A stretch of 64,000 bases of DNA. Origin: Lichina pygmaea. Lineage: Eukaryota; Ascomycota; Lichinomycetes; Lichinales; Lichinaceae. Position numbers and translations under genes: made by a program. The notes below the pieces were generated by a model, which was not told the DNA's origin, ran no database searches, and worked only from the letters and a program-made list of their open reading frames with translations. The DNA is taken from the NCBI GenBank assembly GCA_963422465.1, contig OY730173.1, positions 3,162,001 through 3,226,000 on the forward strand, written 5' to 3'. Positions 24,568 to 36,302 of this stretch are shown piece by piece (within the stretch, counting starts at the first letter, position 1; every line of letters starts with the position of its first letter).

Positions 24568-25565
24568 CTACTCGGCCTTGCCTCTCGACTTGGTTCGGCT
24601 CGAGCTGCCGCTCTTGAAGCGCCGCGCCTCGGGCCTGTTGATGTGATGCTCGGGGATCCAGGATTCGTCGTAGGCGGCGGCGGCTTTCGCGCCGGACGTG
24701 ACGGCGGGCCCGTCGGCACCGACGACGGACACCTGCGCGCTCGGATCGGCCTTCCTGCCGCCGCGCCAAGACGTCTTGGCCCGGTCGCCGCCGCCGCGAC
24801 GCTTCTGCGGGAACAGCGTCGCGATCCAGGTGCGATAGATGAAGTACGCCGTGCCGCCAAAGGCCGCGAGGAGAAACAGATAGAGGAAGATGCTGTGTCG
24901 TCCGTTCACGGAGTCAGTATAGCGCCGCTGCAGCCTTCAAGGGGGAGAACGGGGGGGGGGGGAATCTCGGCGCACATCTGCGGGTCCAGGAGGCTGGTCT
25001 CCGGCTCGACCACGGTCACGGTCTCGTTGTAGGCCTGTAAGGTGTAGGCCAGCCCTTTGTTATCGCCCACGACGGCCGCGAGGACCAGCCTGAGATCGGC
25101 CGGTTGCATGTCCGTCGTGAAGGCGTAGCTCAAGCTCTCCTTCTCGCCGGCCGGGATCTCGATGTTGTACCGGACGGTCGACAGGTTCCGCAGGTTCTGC
25201 GAAGGCCCTCGCAGAGGTTCGGCCGTCCACAGGGACCCTCCGATGAAGGCGACGGTGATGGGCGAGGCCTCATTGTTGACGATCGACAGGATCGACTGTG
25301 TGGGGCGGCCGTTGATCAACTTGACCCCGAAGATCTCCGACTGCGGGAACGACGCTCGAACGCTGACGTCGATCGACGGCGACTGCGACGGAGCTTCGAC
25401 TTCTTCTTCCAGCTCGGGCGGGATCTGCTGCGCGGTGGGAGAGGTTGTCAGCTTGGTCCGTCTTCAGCTTCTCGCGTCGCGGACGGGACTTGCATCGGTG
25501 CCTGCGAGGGTGGCCAATGCACGTAACGACAACAGCAGAAACGCCGAGAAGCTGGAGATGGCCAT
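24568..25565 (-). CDS. irc22: Irc22/TRAP-alpha-like ER membrane protein (about 285 aa)
   Basis: Type I membrane protein of the ER related to the translocon-associated protein alpha subunit. Exons: 25565-25485 (end uncertain), 25427-24976 and 24892-24568. The second intron (24893-24975, GTGCGC...ACAG, containing a G12/C12 run) joins SLLDPQ-IIFLYLFLLAAFGG exactly as in the family. The first intron (57 bp) has a weak GTCCGC donor and a NAGNAG acceptor, so residues just after the signal peptide are uncertain. Visible parts: signal peptide MAISSFSAFLLLSLRALATLAG; a luminal beta-rich domain (VKLINGRPTQSILSIVNNEASPITVAFIGGSL... NLSTVRYNIEIPAGE); one membrane span; then a cytosolic basic tail with YDESWIPEHHINRPEARR, a strongly conserved ending. 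Divergent from the aprataxin-like gene. Confidence 0.85.
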
Positions 25566-25869
25566 GGATGAATCTGCAGCAGCTTGGTCACAGCTACCAA
25601 TGTACAGTAGGCCAAGTAAGTCCGGCTGGTGCACCAATGCTCTATCCTGAACTAAACAGAGTCGGGTGTAGCTCTGAGGGAGCGTCAACGTGTTCGTGTT
25701 TTTCTTTTAGCCGACAGCAGTCAGTCGGCAAACCTGAACTTGGAGGCAGGCGTGGCAGAATATTTAGATTACGCCACAACTACCGCGTCAGGCTCCATCT
25801 TCCCTTGCGATGATCATCAGAGCCCGGCTAGAACACTGCTGACGGCCATCCTAGCATCATACAGCCAAC
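25566..25869. promoter_or_regulatory. Divergent promoter, irc22-like / aprataxin-like genes
   Basis: A 304-bp gap between two divergent start codons must hold both promoters. No TATA box or repeat stands out. Confidence 0.5.
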
Positions 25870-26751
25870 ATGAGCTCTCCAAGGGCTGCGGAGCACATGG
25901 CGGAGGAGGGCGTCGCCCTTTCAGAGAACACCTCTGGGCCAGCAACCTCCAAGGCTCCAGAGCGAACGGCCTGTAAAGCCCCTTGCGGACGAATGCAGAG
26001 GCGCGACGGCTAAGGCGTCCTAGTCACCCAGCTGATGGCACGGAAACACGACACGGATCTTCCGGCGGCACGACGCAGGAGACCACTGTCCTTTGTCGGC
26101 CGAGAGGGGCTCGGCGCGTATCTGGAAGACCCGGCGTCGTTCCCACCCAGCCGAGTCATCTCCCACAGCGACAAGTGGGTCGTCATCAACGATCTCTACC
26201 CCAAATCCTCAGTGCACGTCCTGCTGTTGCCCAGAGACAGGTCCAAAGTCCGGCTGCATCCGCTGGAGGCGCTCGCCGACCCGGCCTTTTTCGCCGAGGT
26301 TCGAGTCGAGACGAAGAGGATCAGAGCCCTCGTGGCCAACGAGCTGAGGCGGAGATACGGCAGGTACTCGGCGCAGGAGCAGGAGCGCCGGCGCGCCACG
26401 ACTGCCGATCCAGTGCCGGATGAGCTCCCGCCGGGCCGAGACTGGGACAAAGAGGTCGTGAGCGGCATCCACGCCGGCCCGTCCATGAGCCATCTCCACA
26501 TCCACATCCTCTCCGTCGACCGCGTCAGCGAGTGCGTGAAGAAGAAAAACCACTACAACAGCTTTTCGACGCCGTTCTTCGTCCTTCTCGACGAATTCCC
26601 GCTGGATCGACTCTCGAGAGCGCTTCATGCGAGACACGGCTACCTCGAGAGCGACCTCGTCTGTTGGAGGTGCGGCGAGAACTTTGGCAACAGGTTCACC
26701 AAGCTGAAACTGCATCTGGCCGACGAGCTTGAGCTGTGGAGGAGCGAGTGA
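25870..26751 (+). CDS. hnt3: Aprataxin-like DNA 5'-adenylate hydrolase (276 aa)
   Basis: Removes AMP left on DNA 5' ends by abortive ligation; a nuclear repair enzyme of the HIT superfamily. Two exons: 25870-25972 and 26024-26751. The 51-bp intron (GTAAAG...GGCTAAG...CCTAG) yields KAPERTAFTQLMARKH, matching the conserved start of the family, so the ATG at 26035 is internal. The HIT domain begins at FVGREGLGAYLEDP with INDLYPKSSVHVLLLPR. The catalytic triad motif is SHLHIHILS (HxHxH). Next is KKKNHYNSFSTPFFV, the conserved DNA-binding segment. The C-terminal C2HE zinc finger is CWRCGENFGNRFTKLKLHLADELE. The protein is complete and close in length to yeast Hnt3 (217) plus a longer N-terminus. 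Confidence 0.92.
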
Positions 26752-27696
26752 AAAGAGCGACGACCGGCCCGGATCACGGTCCCACTCGGTGCTGCGGTGT
26801 CGCGAGAACCTGCCATCAGAATCGCGGACACGGTGGACAGCCAGTCTCCTGGCATGACCCCGGCAAGAAGTAGTCTGGGCCCGTCCGTTCGTGTACGTAT
26901 TCACTTACTGTACGTACGGGAGTACTTTGCGTCTCGTTTGCCAAAGGCTGCCATTCCCGTCCACAGCCTCGGTCTAGTCTGGCTGCATCGCCGTGGATGC
27001 TGCAGCCTCTCTGCATGTGTTATCAGCTCAGATGTCGTAGCCCAGTGTCTTGACCGTCATAAGCTAGCGTAACGGCGGTACCTCGTAACGCAAGACGGAT
27101 ATAAACCGGACAGCCTCGCCAGAATCGCTGTGCAAAGCACTTTGGATCGGGTGTCTTTGGCACTGCGGCTGTCTTATGTCGTCTCTTTTGACCCAACGCA
27201 TACCCAATGGACTTCCAAACGCTTCAGCTCCTCAGTACCGATGGCTACGGCATCATTGGTCTTTCGTCGATGGAAGTCTGCAAGCTTCCGAGCTTGCAGC
27301 AGCGTCTGCGTTGTTTCTCGCCGTCGTCGTTGTCGTTGCCGTCAGTCGTTGTTGGGTGCAAGTTTCCAACCGCAATGACATCCCGCAGCGTTCTGGTCGT
27401 GAATTTCAGAAGTCGCGCCGCCGGGCGGCACTGACAGCCAAGACGTACCTTCAGCGCTGCGCTAGAACCAGAACCACGGCCATTCACTCCCACGCCTATC
27501 CCAGCCCCAGAGAGTTCTGGAACAAGTACGGAAGTACTCTGTACGATCGCGATCGAAGCCCCGCAGCAACCTCGCCATAGTCCCTGTAAGGGCCTGACAA
27601 CGCTGCCCCTCTGGCACAAACAGACGTTGACGTGACCTGAGTGCTCGGCCCACGCGTCCCCATCTACGCGTTCTTGACCCTACCAAGACCGACACA
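26752..27696. other. Intergenic region, aprataxin-like to CCCH gene
   Basis: 0.95 kb. No gene supported. A TATAAA at about 27101-27106 with GC-rich flanks could be a core promoter for the CCCH gene, giving a leader of over 500 nt. Open frames at 27130-27580 have no recognisable features. Confidence 0.5.
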
Positions 27697-29638
27697 ATGA
27701 TGGAGACAATTTCACGCATGAGCGGGATGGCCTTGACAGAGAGCGACCAGCATTTTCGCGCCCGCTTCCAGCAGGTGCAGGATACGGAGCGGACGAAGAA
27801 CGCTCTCGTAGAGGTGCGTCGTCCGCCAGCCGAATAGGTCCTGAGGCTCAGCAGGTGCAGGATACGGAGCGGACGAAGAACGCTCTCATAGAGGTGCGTC
27901 GTCCGCCAGCCGAATAGGTCCTGAGGCTCACGGTCGGTCCCGTCCATCGCAGGAGGTGCTCGTCGAGCTCGAAGCCCTGAGAGAGCAGTATCAAACCAGT
28001 ATTATGGACCGAGAGCGCGAGGTTTTCTTCAACCGCGAGTCGCAACAGCTCAGGCACAAGCTAGAGGCGGAAAACCGACGATTGAGAGGCGTCATGGTGA
28101 ATCCCACCTTCGCCCGAGGATGCTCGTCCGAGAGCTCCACCGAGCTGTGCTGAGGCGGATCACAGGAGCGCAATCCATTTGTATTGGTGCTGCTCGACGG
28201 GGACGGCATGATTGTGGGTGGTATCTTTTTTCATTTCTTTTCTACCGTGGTCCTGACGTTTTCCTTCGAACGAGGCCGATGTGACGGCTGACGACGGGTC
28301 TTGACGATACCGTACAGTTCCAAGATTATCTACTACAGCGAGCCGAACAGGGCGGCAGGGAGGCTGCCGCGCTCTTGTGGACGGCCGTGTGCGATTACCT
28401 TGAATCCTCCGCGGGCCTGTCGCACTCGGATTGCAAGATCGTGGTCAGGATATATGCGAATATGAAAGGCTTGGCCGATGCCTGTTACAAAGCCGGCATC
28501 GTCGATTCACCCTCCAAGATTGAGGAGTTTGCCCGTGGATTCACGAGGAGCAAGCATCTCTTCGATTTTACGGACGTCGGGGGCGGTAAAGATCGAGCCG
28601 ATGACAAGCTCGCCGGTGGGCCCTGACCCCGGCACCCCCTGACTGCCCGTCTCAACGGCTAACGGTTCGCTCCGGTGCCCGTCAGAGGTCTTCAAACTGC
28701 ACCTCTACAATTGCAACTGCCGCCTGATCCTCTTTGGGTGCTCTCACGATAACGGCTACGCTCGATTGTTGGAGGACTTCGCGACCGACCCGACCTCGAT
28801 CGAGCGTATCACCATGCTCGAGGGCTACCCGTTTGAGCGCGAGATCGGCGCCTTGCGACAGCATTTTCGCTCGATCAAGTTTGAGAAACTGTTCCGAGAG
28901 ATGAGAATTACGCTGCCGGTGCCAGGGCAGCTTGCGTCGTCTGATTACTCGGCGCAGGCGCAGGCGCAGAAGCAGCATCTTGTTCATCAGCTGCAGCTTC
29001 AGCAGCAGCAGCAGCAGCATCAACAGCAACAACAGATATCAATGCAACAACATCAACAGCAGCAACAGATGCAACAGACCTCCCAGGTCCAGCTGCAGCA
29101 GCACCTGGCACTTCAGCGTTCGGCCACCACTCCCATCACCTCCCAGGGATTCGCCGGATCCGTCTCTCTCTCGGCCAATCCGATCCCGCAGTCGTGGGCT
29201 CTGGCGGCGACGGCGGCGGCCTCCCCTCCCACCACTCCGCACCCGTACTCGTCGGGGCTCGTGGGCAGCGGCAGCAACACGATCCCGCGGAACCGCAAGG
29301 GCCAGCGTGTCGACGCCGAGTTCAAGTACGACCGCTTCGACATCAAGCGCGTCAAGGCGATGAAGATGTGCAACGTGCACTACCTGCGGGGTGACTGTCC
29401 GTACGGAACCGACTGCACGCACGAGCACAATTACAAGCCCACGCCGACCGAGCTGGCGAGCGTCAGGTTCATTGCGCGTCAGGCGCCCTGTCGCATGCTG
29501 ACCGAGTGCGAGGATCCAAAGTGCATCTACGGCCATCGTTGCCCGGCCGGCACGCCCTGCGCCTTTGGCGAAAACTGTCGCTTCCCGCCGGACATGCATT
29601 ATCTCGACACGGTCGTGGTCAAGAGTATTAAGATTTAG
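27697..29638 (+). CDS. Q-rich CCCH zinc-finger protein (519 aa, five exons)
   Basis: Likely RNA-binding protein of a family common in filamentous ascomycetes: coiled-coil N-terminus, a central domain of unknown function, and C-terminal CCCH fingers. Exons: 27697-27813, 27953-28096, 28166-28213, 28318-28615 and 28686-29638. Introns are 139, 69, 104 and 70 bp, and all joins keep frame. The coiled coil spans exons 1-2 (ERTKNALVE-EVLVELEALREQ). The central domain starts NPFVLVLLDGDGMI-FQDYLLQRAEQGG and runs through FKLHLYNCNCRLILFGCSHDNGYARLL. A glutamine/histidine-rich linker follows. The end holds CNVHYLRGDCPYGTDCTHEH and CIYGHRCPAGTPCAFGENCRF. Oddity: an 80-bp tandem duplication copies the end of exon 1 and the first donor. 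Only the first donor gives an open frame, which makes intron 1 unusually long. Confidence 0.88.
27770..27929 (+). repeat. Near-perfect 80-bp tandem duplication over exon 1 / intron 1 boundary
   Basis: 27770-27849 and 27850-27929 are identical except for one G/A difference (27808 versus 27888). Each copy carries the last 44 bases of exon 1 and the first 36 bases of intron 1, including the GTGCGT donor (27814 and 27894). The near identity implies a recent event or an assembly artefact. Confidence 0.95.
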
Positions 29639-29710
29639 CTTTAAGTTTTTGGCGACTCCACTCATACACTGGACTCTGTCTTTTGCCTTGCCCTGGTTTT
29701 GGCCTCTTTT

Positions 29711-29788
29711 GCTTGTGCTTGTGCTTGTGCTTGTGCTTGTGCTTGTGCTTGTGCTTGTGCTTGTGCTTGTGCTTGTGCTTGTGCTTGT
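29711..29788. repeat. (GCTTGT)13 hexanucleotide array
   Basis: Thirteen perfect GCTTGT units starting 72 bp after the CCCH stop codon, so probably in its 3' UTR. Any frame through it is open for long stretches, producing artefactual LCLCLC or ACACAC frames. Confidence 0.95.
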
Positions 29789-31128
29789 TATTGCGCTCGT
29801 GCTCGAGGTCTCTTTCACAATGCACCATGCCACCTACCTCCAAGTTTGCCCACAGCCTCTTTATCAGATTATTGCTGCCGCTTGTGCTCCATGTCACGTC
29901 AATCCAGTGACTGGTCTCTTGTGAACCCTTGTGAAAATCATAGGTATCCACCCATCCACGAACACAATGTGGAGCCGATTGACCTATTGAAATTTTGACA
30001 CGTCATCATGCTGTCCCCCATACTTCATCATGCGCTACAGTATACCAGCGACTTTTTTTTTGGCGTGCAGCAAACAGATGTTTTCCCTTCAGCAAGGGCT
30101 GTTGCTGTCGCTAATCCTCGTACATCTTGTTGACATTTTCTGCCCTGCCTGTCAAGACATTGGGGCACTTATCTTTGTCGCAATTGACAAAGTGTGCTAA
30201 TCGTGCAAGCTCCGAAGAATTGACTCGTGCCTGTTCTTCCTCAGATGTCACGTTGTTCTTGTCATTTCCTCGGTTACTCTCTCTTCTATTTCTTCTATTC
30301 CCTTCCCCTTTGCTCTCTTTACCCCTTTTCTTTTCAACGGATAGCAAAGGTAGGGAGTGGGTACAACACTGCAACCTGCTGGATGTGTGCCACGCCATCT
30401 GTCACCGGACAATATCCCGAGGATGATGGCTGATCCAAGTTGAGCAAACGCTGAGCCAATGCGCGTCGAAGTGGAGGTTGATTAGCTGGAAGGCGAGCCG
30501 CGACAGCATTCATCATCTCGCCCTCTCCCTCCCGCCTCCCCTGCCCCAAAGAAATGAAGCAAAAACACTCTTTCGGCTGTTTACCAGTACACTCATCTAT
30601 CATATCTCTCTTGTTCACGATTTATCTGTCGAACTTTGACCAAGTGCTATACTTCTTCTGAGTGGGGGATGCCGAGAAATTGATCAGTTAGGGGTGTGAT
30701 GAGCTCGGGGCGACATCTCTGCTGAGAGAATGTCTTGCTGTTGTTCAACCTGATATTGTTGTTGTGTAGTTGTGGTTGTGGTGGTGGTGGTGGTGGTGGT
30801 GATGACTACCCGTGCTCAATTGCTTCAGTCAGCAGCCACCGGCACTTACCAAAAAAAGAAAAAAAGAAACCAAGAACCAAAAAAAGAAGGGGGGGGAACT
30901 ATCGTGACCGTGAGACCTATTCATTCCAAGTACCAACACTCAGATTAACTCCAAGCCACTCCTTTCTCAAGGCAGTCTCCCTATCTTCACCCGAGTACAT
31001 AACATGCCACATGTACTCCGTACATGAACGACATTCCACACATAGAAAGTGTTGTGAGCGTGTGGGAGATGTGAGTCGTTCATGTTGTAGATGACTTGGG
31101 TTGTTTGTGATTGATGGTGGGTTGGGGG

Positions 31129-31188
31129 GAGGGATAGAGGGAGGGATAGAGGGAGGGATAGAGGGAGGGAAAGAGGGAGGGAAAGAGG
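31129..31188. repeat. Purine-rich 12-bp tandem repeat, about five units
   Basis: Units of GAGGGATAGAGG, the last ones GAGGGAAAGAGG. One strand is almost pure purine. Confidence 0.85.
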
Positions 31189-31267
31189 TAAGGACGGTGC
31201 GGCAGGTTACGTGGGCAAGGAATCTAAAAGGGTCGAGTGTGTCACTGTATATTCTTGCAGGTTGAGA

Positions 31268-31360
31268 GGGACGGATAGACTGACTGACTGACGGACGGGC
31301 AGACTGACTGACTGACGGACGGACGAACGGAACAACAGACGGACGGACGGACGGACGGAG
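31268..31360. repeat. GACT/GACG tetranucleotide array
   Basis: Interleaved runs of GACT and GACG, with a repeated higher-order block (three GACT then GACGGACG). It ends in consecutive GACG units at about 31338-31360. Confidence 0.85.
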
Positions 31361-31595
31361 AATGGATAGGTAGAAAAGGGGAGCATCAGTTGGTTTGATG
31401 GGAGAGGCTACTATGGGAAGAGATCACTTTCGTCAATCCTCGCGCACACACTCTCCCACTCACTCTCTCAGCGCTGCCAACACTCCCAAGAATACGATTG
31501 ACGACACGATTCAAAACAGACACACGAGACACATGACAAGATCAAAACAAGGGAGGAGCAACAGAAAGCACCGGGACAGAAGCTACAGGCCAATT

Positions 31596-34500
31596 CTACA
31601 GATCCCTGCCGTCGCGCTCGACGGCGGCGCGCACGACCTGCACGACCTCGTCGCGCGAGCTGTCCCAGGACGGCTCGGCGGCCTTGCGGGCGAGGACCGC
31701 GTCGAGGAGGGAGCGCATGCGCGAGACGAGCACGGCGATGCGGGCCCAGCCGCGCAGGTAGAGCCAGCCGTCGACGACGAGGCCGTGGTGGGTGGGATCG
31801 AGGGTGATCGGACCGGAGAAGAGCAGCAGCGTCCATACGTTGAAGGGGGTCAGGTCGCGGATGAAGATCTTTGATGGAGAAATGGAGGATAAGGGCGGAA
31901 GAGGGGGAGGGTTGTTGATGGACGGCTTCGTCGAAGGCGCGTTCGTCGTGTAGGCGAAATGCGAGAGCGAGCTGGGATTGTACGGGTTGCTGGAGGTTTG
32001 GATCAACGGCGCTGAGAATGATGGGATGCCGCTGTTGGGGGCCGCTTGCCCCGTCTTGGCAGGACCCGTCCGAGGTGTGTTGCTCGTCGCCGACGTGATC
32101 TTGGAGAAATAACTCAGGTACTTGACGGCCGAGTCGGTGGTGAAGCCCGATGAGGTCGACGGCGGACCGGGACTGGATCCGACGCTGCCGATACCGGCAC
32201 CGCCGCCGCTGCCAGCACCGACCGAGCCCCCGACAGGACCACCCGTAAAGAGCGTCGAACCAGGATGCACAAACACCCGGCCATTCTCCTGGCTGAAGTA
32301 CTTGATGGTGCGGGCCTCCGGGTCCAGCTCGACGGCGCCGGCCATGGACGGTGCAAAGCGTTTCTCAGGGAAGACGATGCGCGCAATCTGCGGCGTAAAG
32401 GCGCCGGCGATCAAGGCGCGGATCAGAGCAGCGTTGTCGTGGTGGACGTTGTACCTGGCGACCACGTCGGTTGGTGCGTCGCTGTAACCGGAGGCAGAGG
32501 CCGTGTTGGCTATGGAGGAGGAAGAAGAAGAAGAAGCAGGATGGGTTCCCCGGTGGTGGTGCGTTGTAAATGAGGAATGAAAAGAGTACGACGGATCGTA
32601 AGAGCTCGGGATGAACCCGGATTCCTTCAACGACACGAGATACTGCGACCGTGTCGACGCAATGTCGTTCAACACCCTCGCCGACAAAAAGTTTCGATCG
32701 CACCAGGCTCGAACGTCGCCGGCGCGACACGACGACTGCACCCGGCACCATTCGTCGTAGGCGCGCAGATCGGTGAGCGCGTCGCCCTGCACGCCTCCGC
32801 CATCGGCGGAAAAAGCTCGTCTCGCGGCCTTGGCCTCGTCGCGCTTGTTCAGCGGGGCCACGAACGGACTGGCGTTGCCGCACGTCAGGATGGCGGCGAT
32901 GCTGAGAGAAGCCTCTAGACAGCCGAACGTGGCGCCGTACACCATCAGCTTGGCGCAGCGCAGGTCGGCCGGGATCGCCGCGAGATGGCCGCCGAGCGCC
33001 GTCAGCTCGTCGCCGTCCAGGGCGCCGATGCGGCCGAGCATCGTCATGGCTCCCTCGACCGACGCCGCGTGCGGCGGTGTCAGCGTCGCCGCGACAAACC
33101 CGCGCACGTCGCGGACGCCCATGGCCTTGACCGACAGACAGAGCTGCTCGAGCGGCACCCGTCGGATCTCGGGCTCGGGCCGGTCGCGCATGCGCGTCGT
33201 CTCGTCGCGCCGCGTGAACAGCTTGAAGCACTTGCCCGACTGGGCCCGCCCCGCTCGACCGCGCCGTTGCTTGCACGCCGCCTTAGAGGCCCACACCTCG
33301 CGCAGCGTGACGAGGTTGTTGCGCGGGTCGAACGACGTCTCCTTGACCCGGCCCGAGTCGATCACGGCGACGACGTCTTCGATCGTGATCGATGTCTCGG
33401 CGACGTTCGTGGCCGCGATAACCTTGCGCGAGCCTCGGGCCGGACGCAGAAACACCTTCTTCTGCTCGTGGGGAGGCAGAGACGCATGCAGCGGGAGCAC
33501 GTGCAGCCCAGGGAGCTGCCGCAGTGCCTGCATGGTCTTGTCAATCTCCATCACGCCAGGGAGGAAGATGAGGATGCCGCCGCTGTTCGAACCCAGCTGC
33601 TCGTCGATCGCAGCCACCGCCCGAGCGAGCAGATCGTAGTCGAGCCTGGCGGTGACAGCCTCTGAAGCGGTTGCGATGCTCATCTCTGTGTCGTAGCCCA
33701 GCAAAGAGCCGACACCACCGTCGATGCCGTCCGAGTCGGTCGCTGACGCTTCGTCCAAGCCGAAAGATGGCCTTATGCGACCAGCCCCTTTCACACCGTC
33801 CAAGTCCGTGTGCGAATGATCGCCCGTCATTCGGAGGACGTCTTCCAGGTAGTGGTCTTCGACGGGGAACGTCCTGCCCTCGATCTCGACCCTGCCGACC
33901 CTGTCGATAACGCCAAAGTACCTCGCAAAGATGTCCGCGTCCAGCGTCGCGCTCATGAGGATGACCTTCAGCTGCTTGTCCAGGTCTAGGACGCGCCTGA
34001 GCAGCGCCAAAAGCAGGTCGGTGTCGAGGCTGCGCTCGTGCACCTCGTCGACGACGACGTGGCTGATGCCGCTAAGGGCGTCCTTCAGCCCGTCGTCACC
34101 CTCCCGACACGAGCTCTGCAGCTGTCTGAGCAGAACACCCGTGGTGACAAACTTGATCTTCGTCACGCCGACCTTGTTCTTGGATTCCCCTCGGATGGCG
34201 TAGCCGACCTCTTCGCCGATGGGGCTGCACCGTTCGCTGCTCACGCGATCGGCCAGCCCAAGAGCCGATATCCTGCGGGGCTGGGTACAGATGATGTTCG
34301 CAGATGCACCCATGATCCTCTGTATCATGTCGTCGAGGATGAATTGCACAGACTGCGTCGACTTGCCCGACCCCGTCTCTCCGGAGATGATGGTCACTCT
34401 ATGCTCGTAGATCGTCTCAACAAGGCTCTCTTTGATGCGCCAAGCGGGCAACGAGCGCCGGATCTCCATCATCTCCCTCTGCTTGGTGGTACTCTGTCTG

Positions 34501-36302
34501 GCATGCCACTGTGCAAGCATCTTCTGGTTGGCTCCAGGGCCCATGTCGTGATTGGCATCCCTGCCATGGCGCCCTCGCGTGACGAGAGCGCGACTGGGGG
34601 CTCCCGTGCCCGGCGTGCCGTTGCGGAGAGCAGCTGCCGCCGGGGCAACTTCAACCAACTGCCCTGGATTGTCGATGACATTCACAATCTCGTCTTCGAA
34701 CCAACCGAGGACTGGGGAGGCCATTTGTTCGCCCAGGTGCGTCTCGGCGAAACGGACGGCTCTCTTGATCGCGGCCAGGCGAACATATGCCGGGAGAGGC
34801 GGTTTGGCCGCCAGAAACACAACTGGCACGGAGTGCGGATAATGACCTGCCACTGGCCTCCGTAGATGCACCCAGATCGTTGCCTTTTTGCGGTTGTGTA
34901 GCTCGACCTGGCAATGGTCTGGCGTCACACGTTGGTATCGTTCACCGTAGATAGCCTCGAGGACGTCCTGCTCCTCCTCCCACACCTCTAGCCCTCGACG
35001 TTCTGTTTCCAGCTGCTTCTGCGAGGGTGCTGTCGGGTCTCGCATGGTTCCTGTCATGAGAAAGCGCTGCAATGCCTCTGCCGCACTGCCTTCGTCCTCG
35101 TCGGCTTGATTGAGCGCTTGCTCGCATAGATCCTTCGCGTAGCCCGCCGCTGCTAGCCTGTTGATGGTGGCCTCTTTCTTGAGATCTCCTCTGGCAACAC
35201 TGGCGCCGGCTGAATAATGCTGCGGCAGACTCCACGCCGGTGCGTCGTCTTCCGGGACGTGGATGAGGAGCCACTCCAGCGTCTCTTCCCTGTCTTTGCA
35301 GTACTCGACAGCTTCCTCGACATGCGACCTCCTGAACCCTAGCTTGGTGACGTCTTGGACGATGTGGTCTTTCTGCGCCTGTGAGAGCTTGATCCCGTAA
35401 GGGTTCCACACGACCCGCTCCCGAACAAGTACCTCAACCCTAGTGCGCATTCGAGCGCCCATATCGACCTTAGGTGCCTGACTCCATCTGGTCGGTTTCT
35501 CTGGCTTGTCACTAGCTCCCTTGACGACTCCGCTGGCCTTCCTTGAGGCTACCTCCTGTCTCGCCTTATCTGCGGCGGCTTGCTTTTCCGCTTGCTCGCC
35601 GATGGCCCGAAAGGGATCCGCCTCATAGAGCCAAGCCCGTTCTTTGCCGTCTTCTTTTTTGAGGTCCTGGAAAGCTCCCTTCCACAGATCTCTATAGTTC
35701 GGTGGCAGGGTCATATGCACGTTGCGCATACTGCAAACGCGGAACAACGTGTAAGTGGCTGCAAAGTGACGAGCTTCTACCGCCGTCGGCTGGAATGAGA
35801 GATGTCTATGGTTTTGCGGCAGCACAATGGCAGGTATCGTCGTCATCTCCCCAGTCTTTGGGTTCTTGGATCGTAGGATGACAGCGGACGAGAAGCCTTC
35901 CTTGGATTGTCTCTAGTACGTCATCAGTCGACTGTTTGAGATCCCCTAAAAAATGCGTACCATGGTATACTCTGGCTTCTCCCATTTCTGCTTCTGACAA
36001 TGCTCCGACAGTAGCGTCACGGGAAGTTTTCCGGTCCACGATGCTCCTCCGATTAGCGTCCTGGTGTCAGGCCGCTTCGGCGTAGTTTCTGGAGTCTCGG
36101 AGGCGGTCCCTGTCTCGGCTTTCGAGGTCTTACTCTCGTTGCCTGTGGAAGCCTTTTCCTTTCCCGGTTTGGCATCTGGCTTGGAGGACTTGCTCTTGGA
36201 GGATTTGGCCGGGCCATCTGTCTCGTTCGCTGAAGGAGGCTGCTTCTTAGGTTTGCCTCCACTACCGCCACCACCACCAGACCCCTGTCCTTTTTTGACC
36301 AT
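31596..36302 (-). CDS. ucp12: DExH-box RNA helicase with UBA-like and RWD domains, Ucp12/DHX57-like (1552 aa)
   Basis: ATP-dependent RNA helicase of the DEAH/RHA group, orthologue-like to S. pombe Ucp12 and yeast YLR419W. Two exons: 36302-35961 and a single 4.3-kb exon 35912-31596. The 48-bp intron (GTACGC...CTAG) joins KWEKPEYTM-RQSKEGFSSAVILRSKNPKTGE, which is the conserved family sequence. Domains: a Gly/Ser/Lys-rich N-tail; UBA-like helices at about 288-340 and 358-400; an RWD domain at about 418-520 (LEAIYGERYQRV); helicase motif I GETGSGKST near 626, DEVH near 736, then SATL; motif V TNVAETSITIEDV and motif VI QRRGRAGR near 996; HA2 and OB-fold regions to the end. The insert GGPVGGSVGAGSGGGAGIG and an SSSSSS run are low-complexity insertions in the OB-fold part. 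Start is the ATG after an upstream GTG-GCG in frame. Confidence 0.94.

Larger units (their letters stand above)
29639..31595. other. Intergenic region between convergent CCCH and helicase genes
   Basis: Nearly 2 kb with no gene. It contains simple repeats annotated separately: a hexanucleotide array, a purine 12-mer array and GACT/GACG tetranucleotides. There is also a short (GTG)n run near 30777-30800. Confidence 0.55.

Noticed and set aside
27076-27090. 15-bp word (CGGTACCTCGTAACG) shared with 48448-48462
   Set aside because: A few exact 15-mer matches are expected by chance in 64 kb, so it is not evidence of a shared regulatory site.
29565-29924. Frames reading LVLVLV, LCLCLC or ACACAC at the end of the CCCH gene
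   Set aside because: Artefacts of the hexanucleotide array, which contains no stop in any frame.
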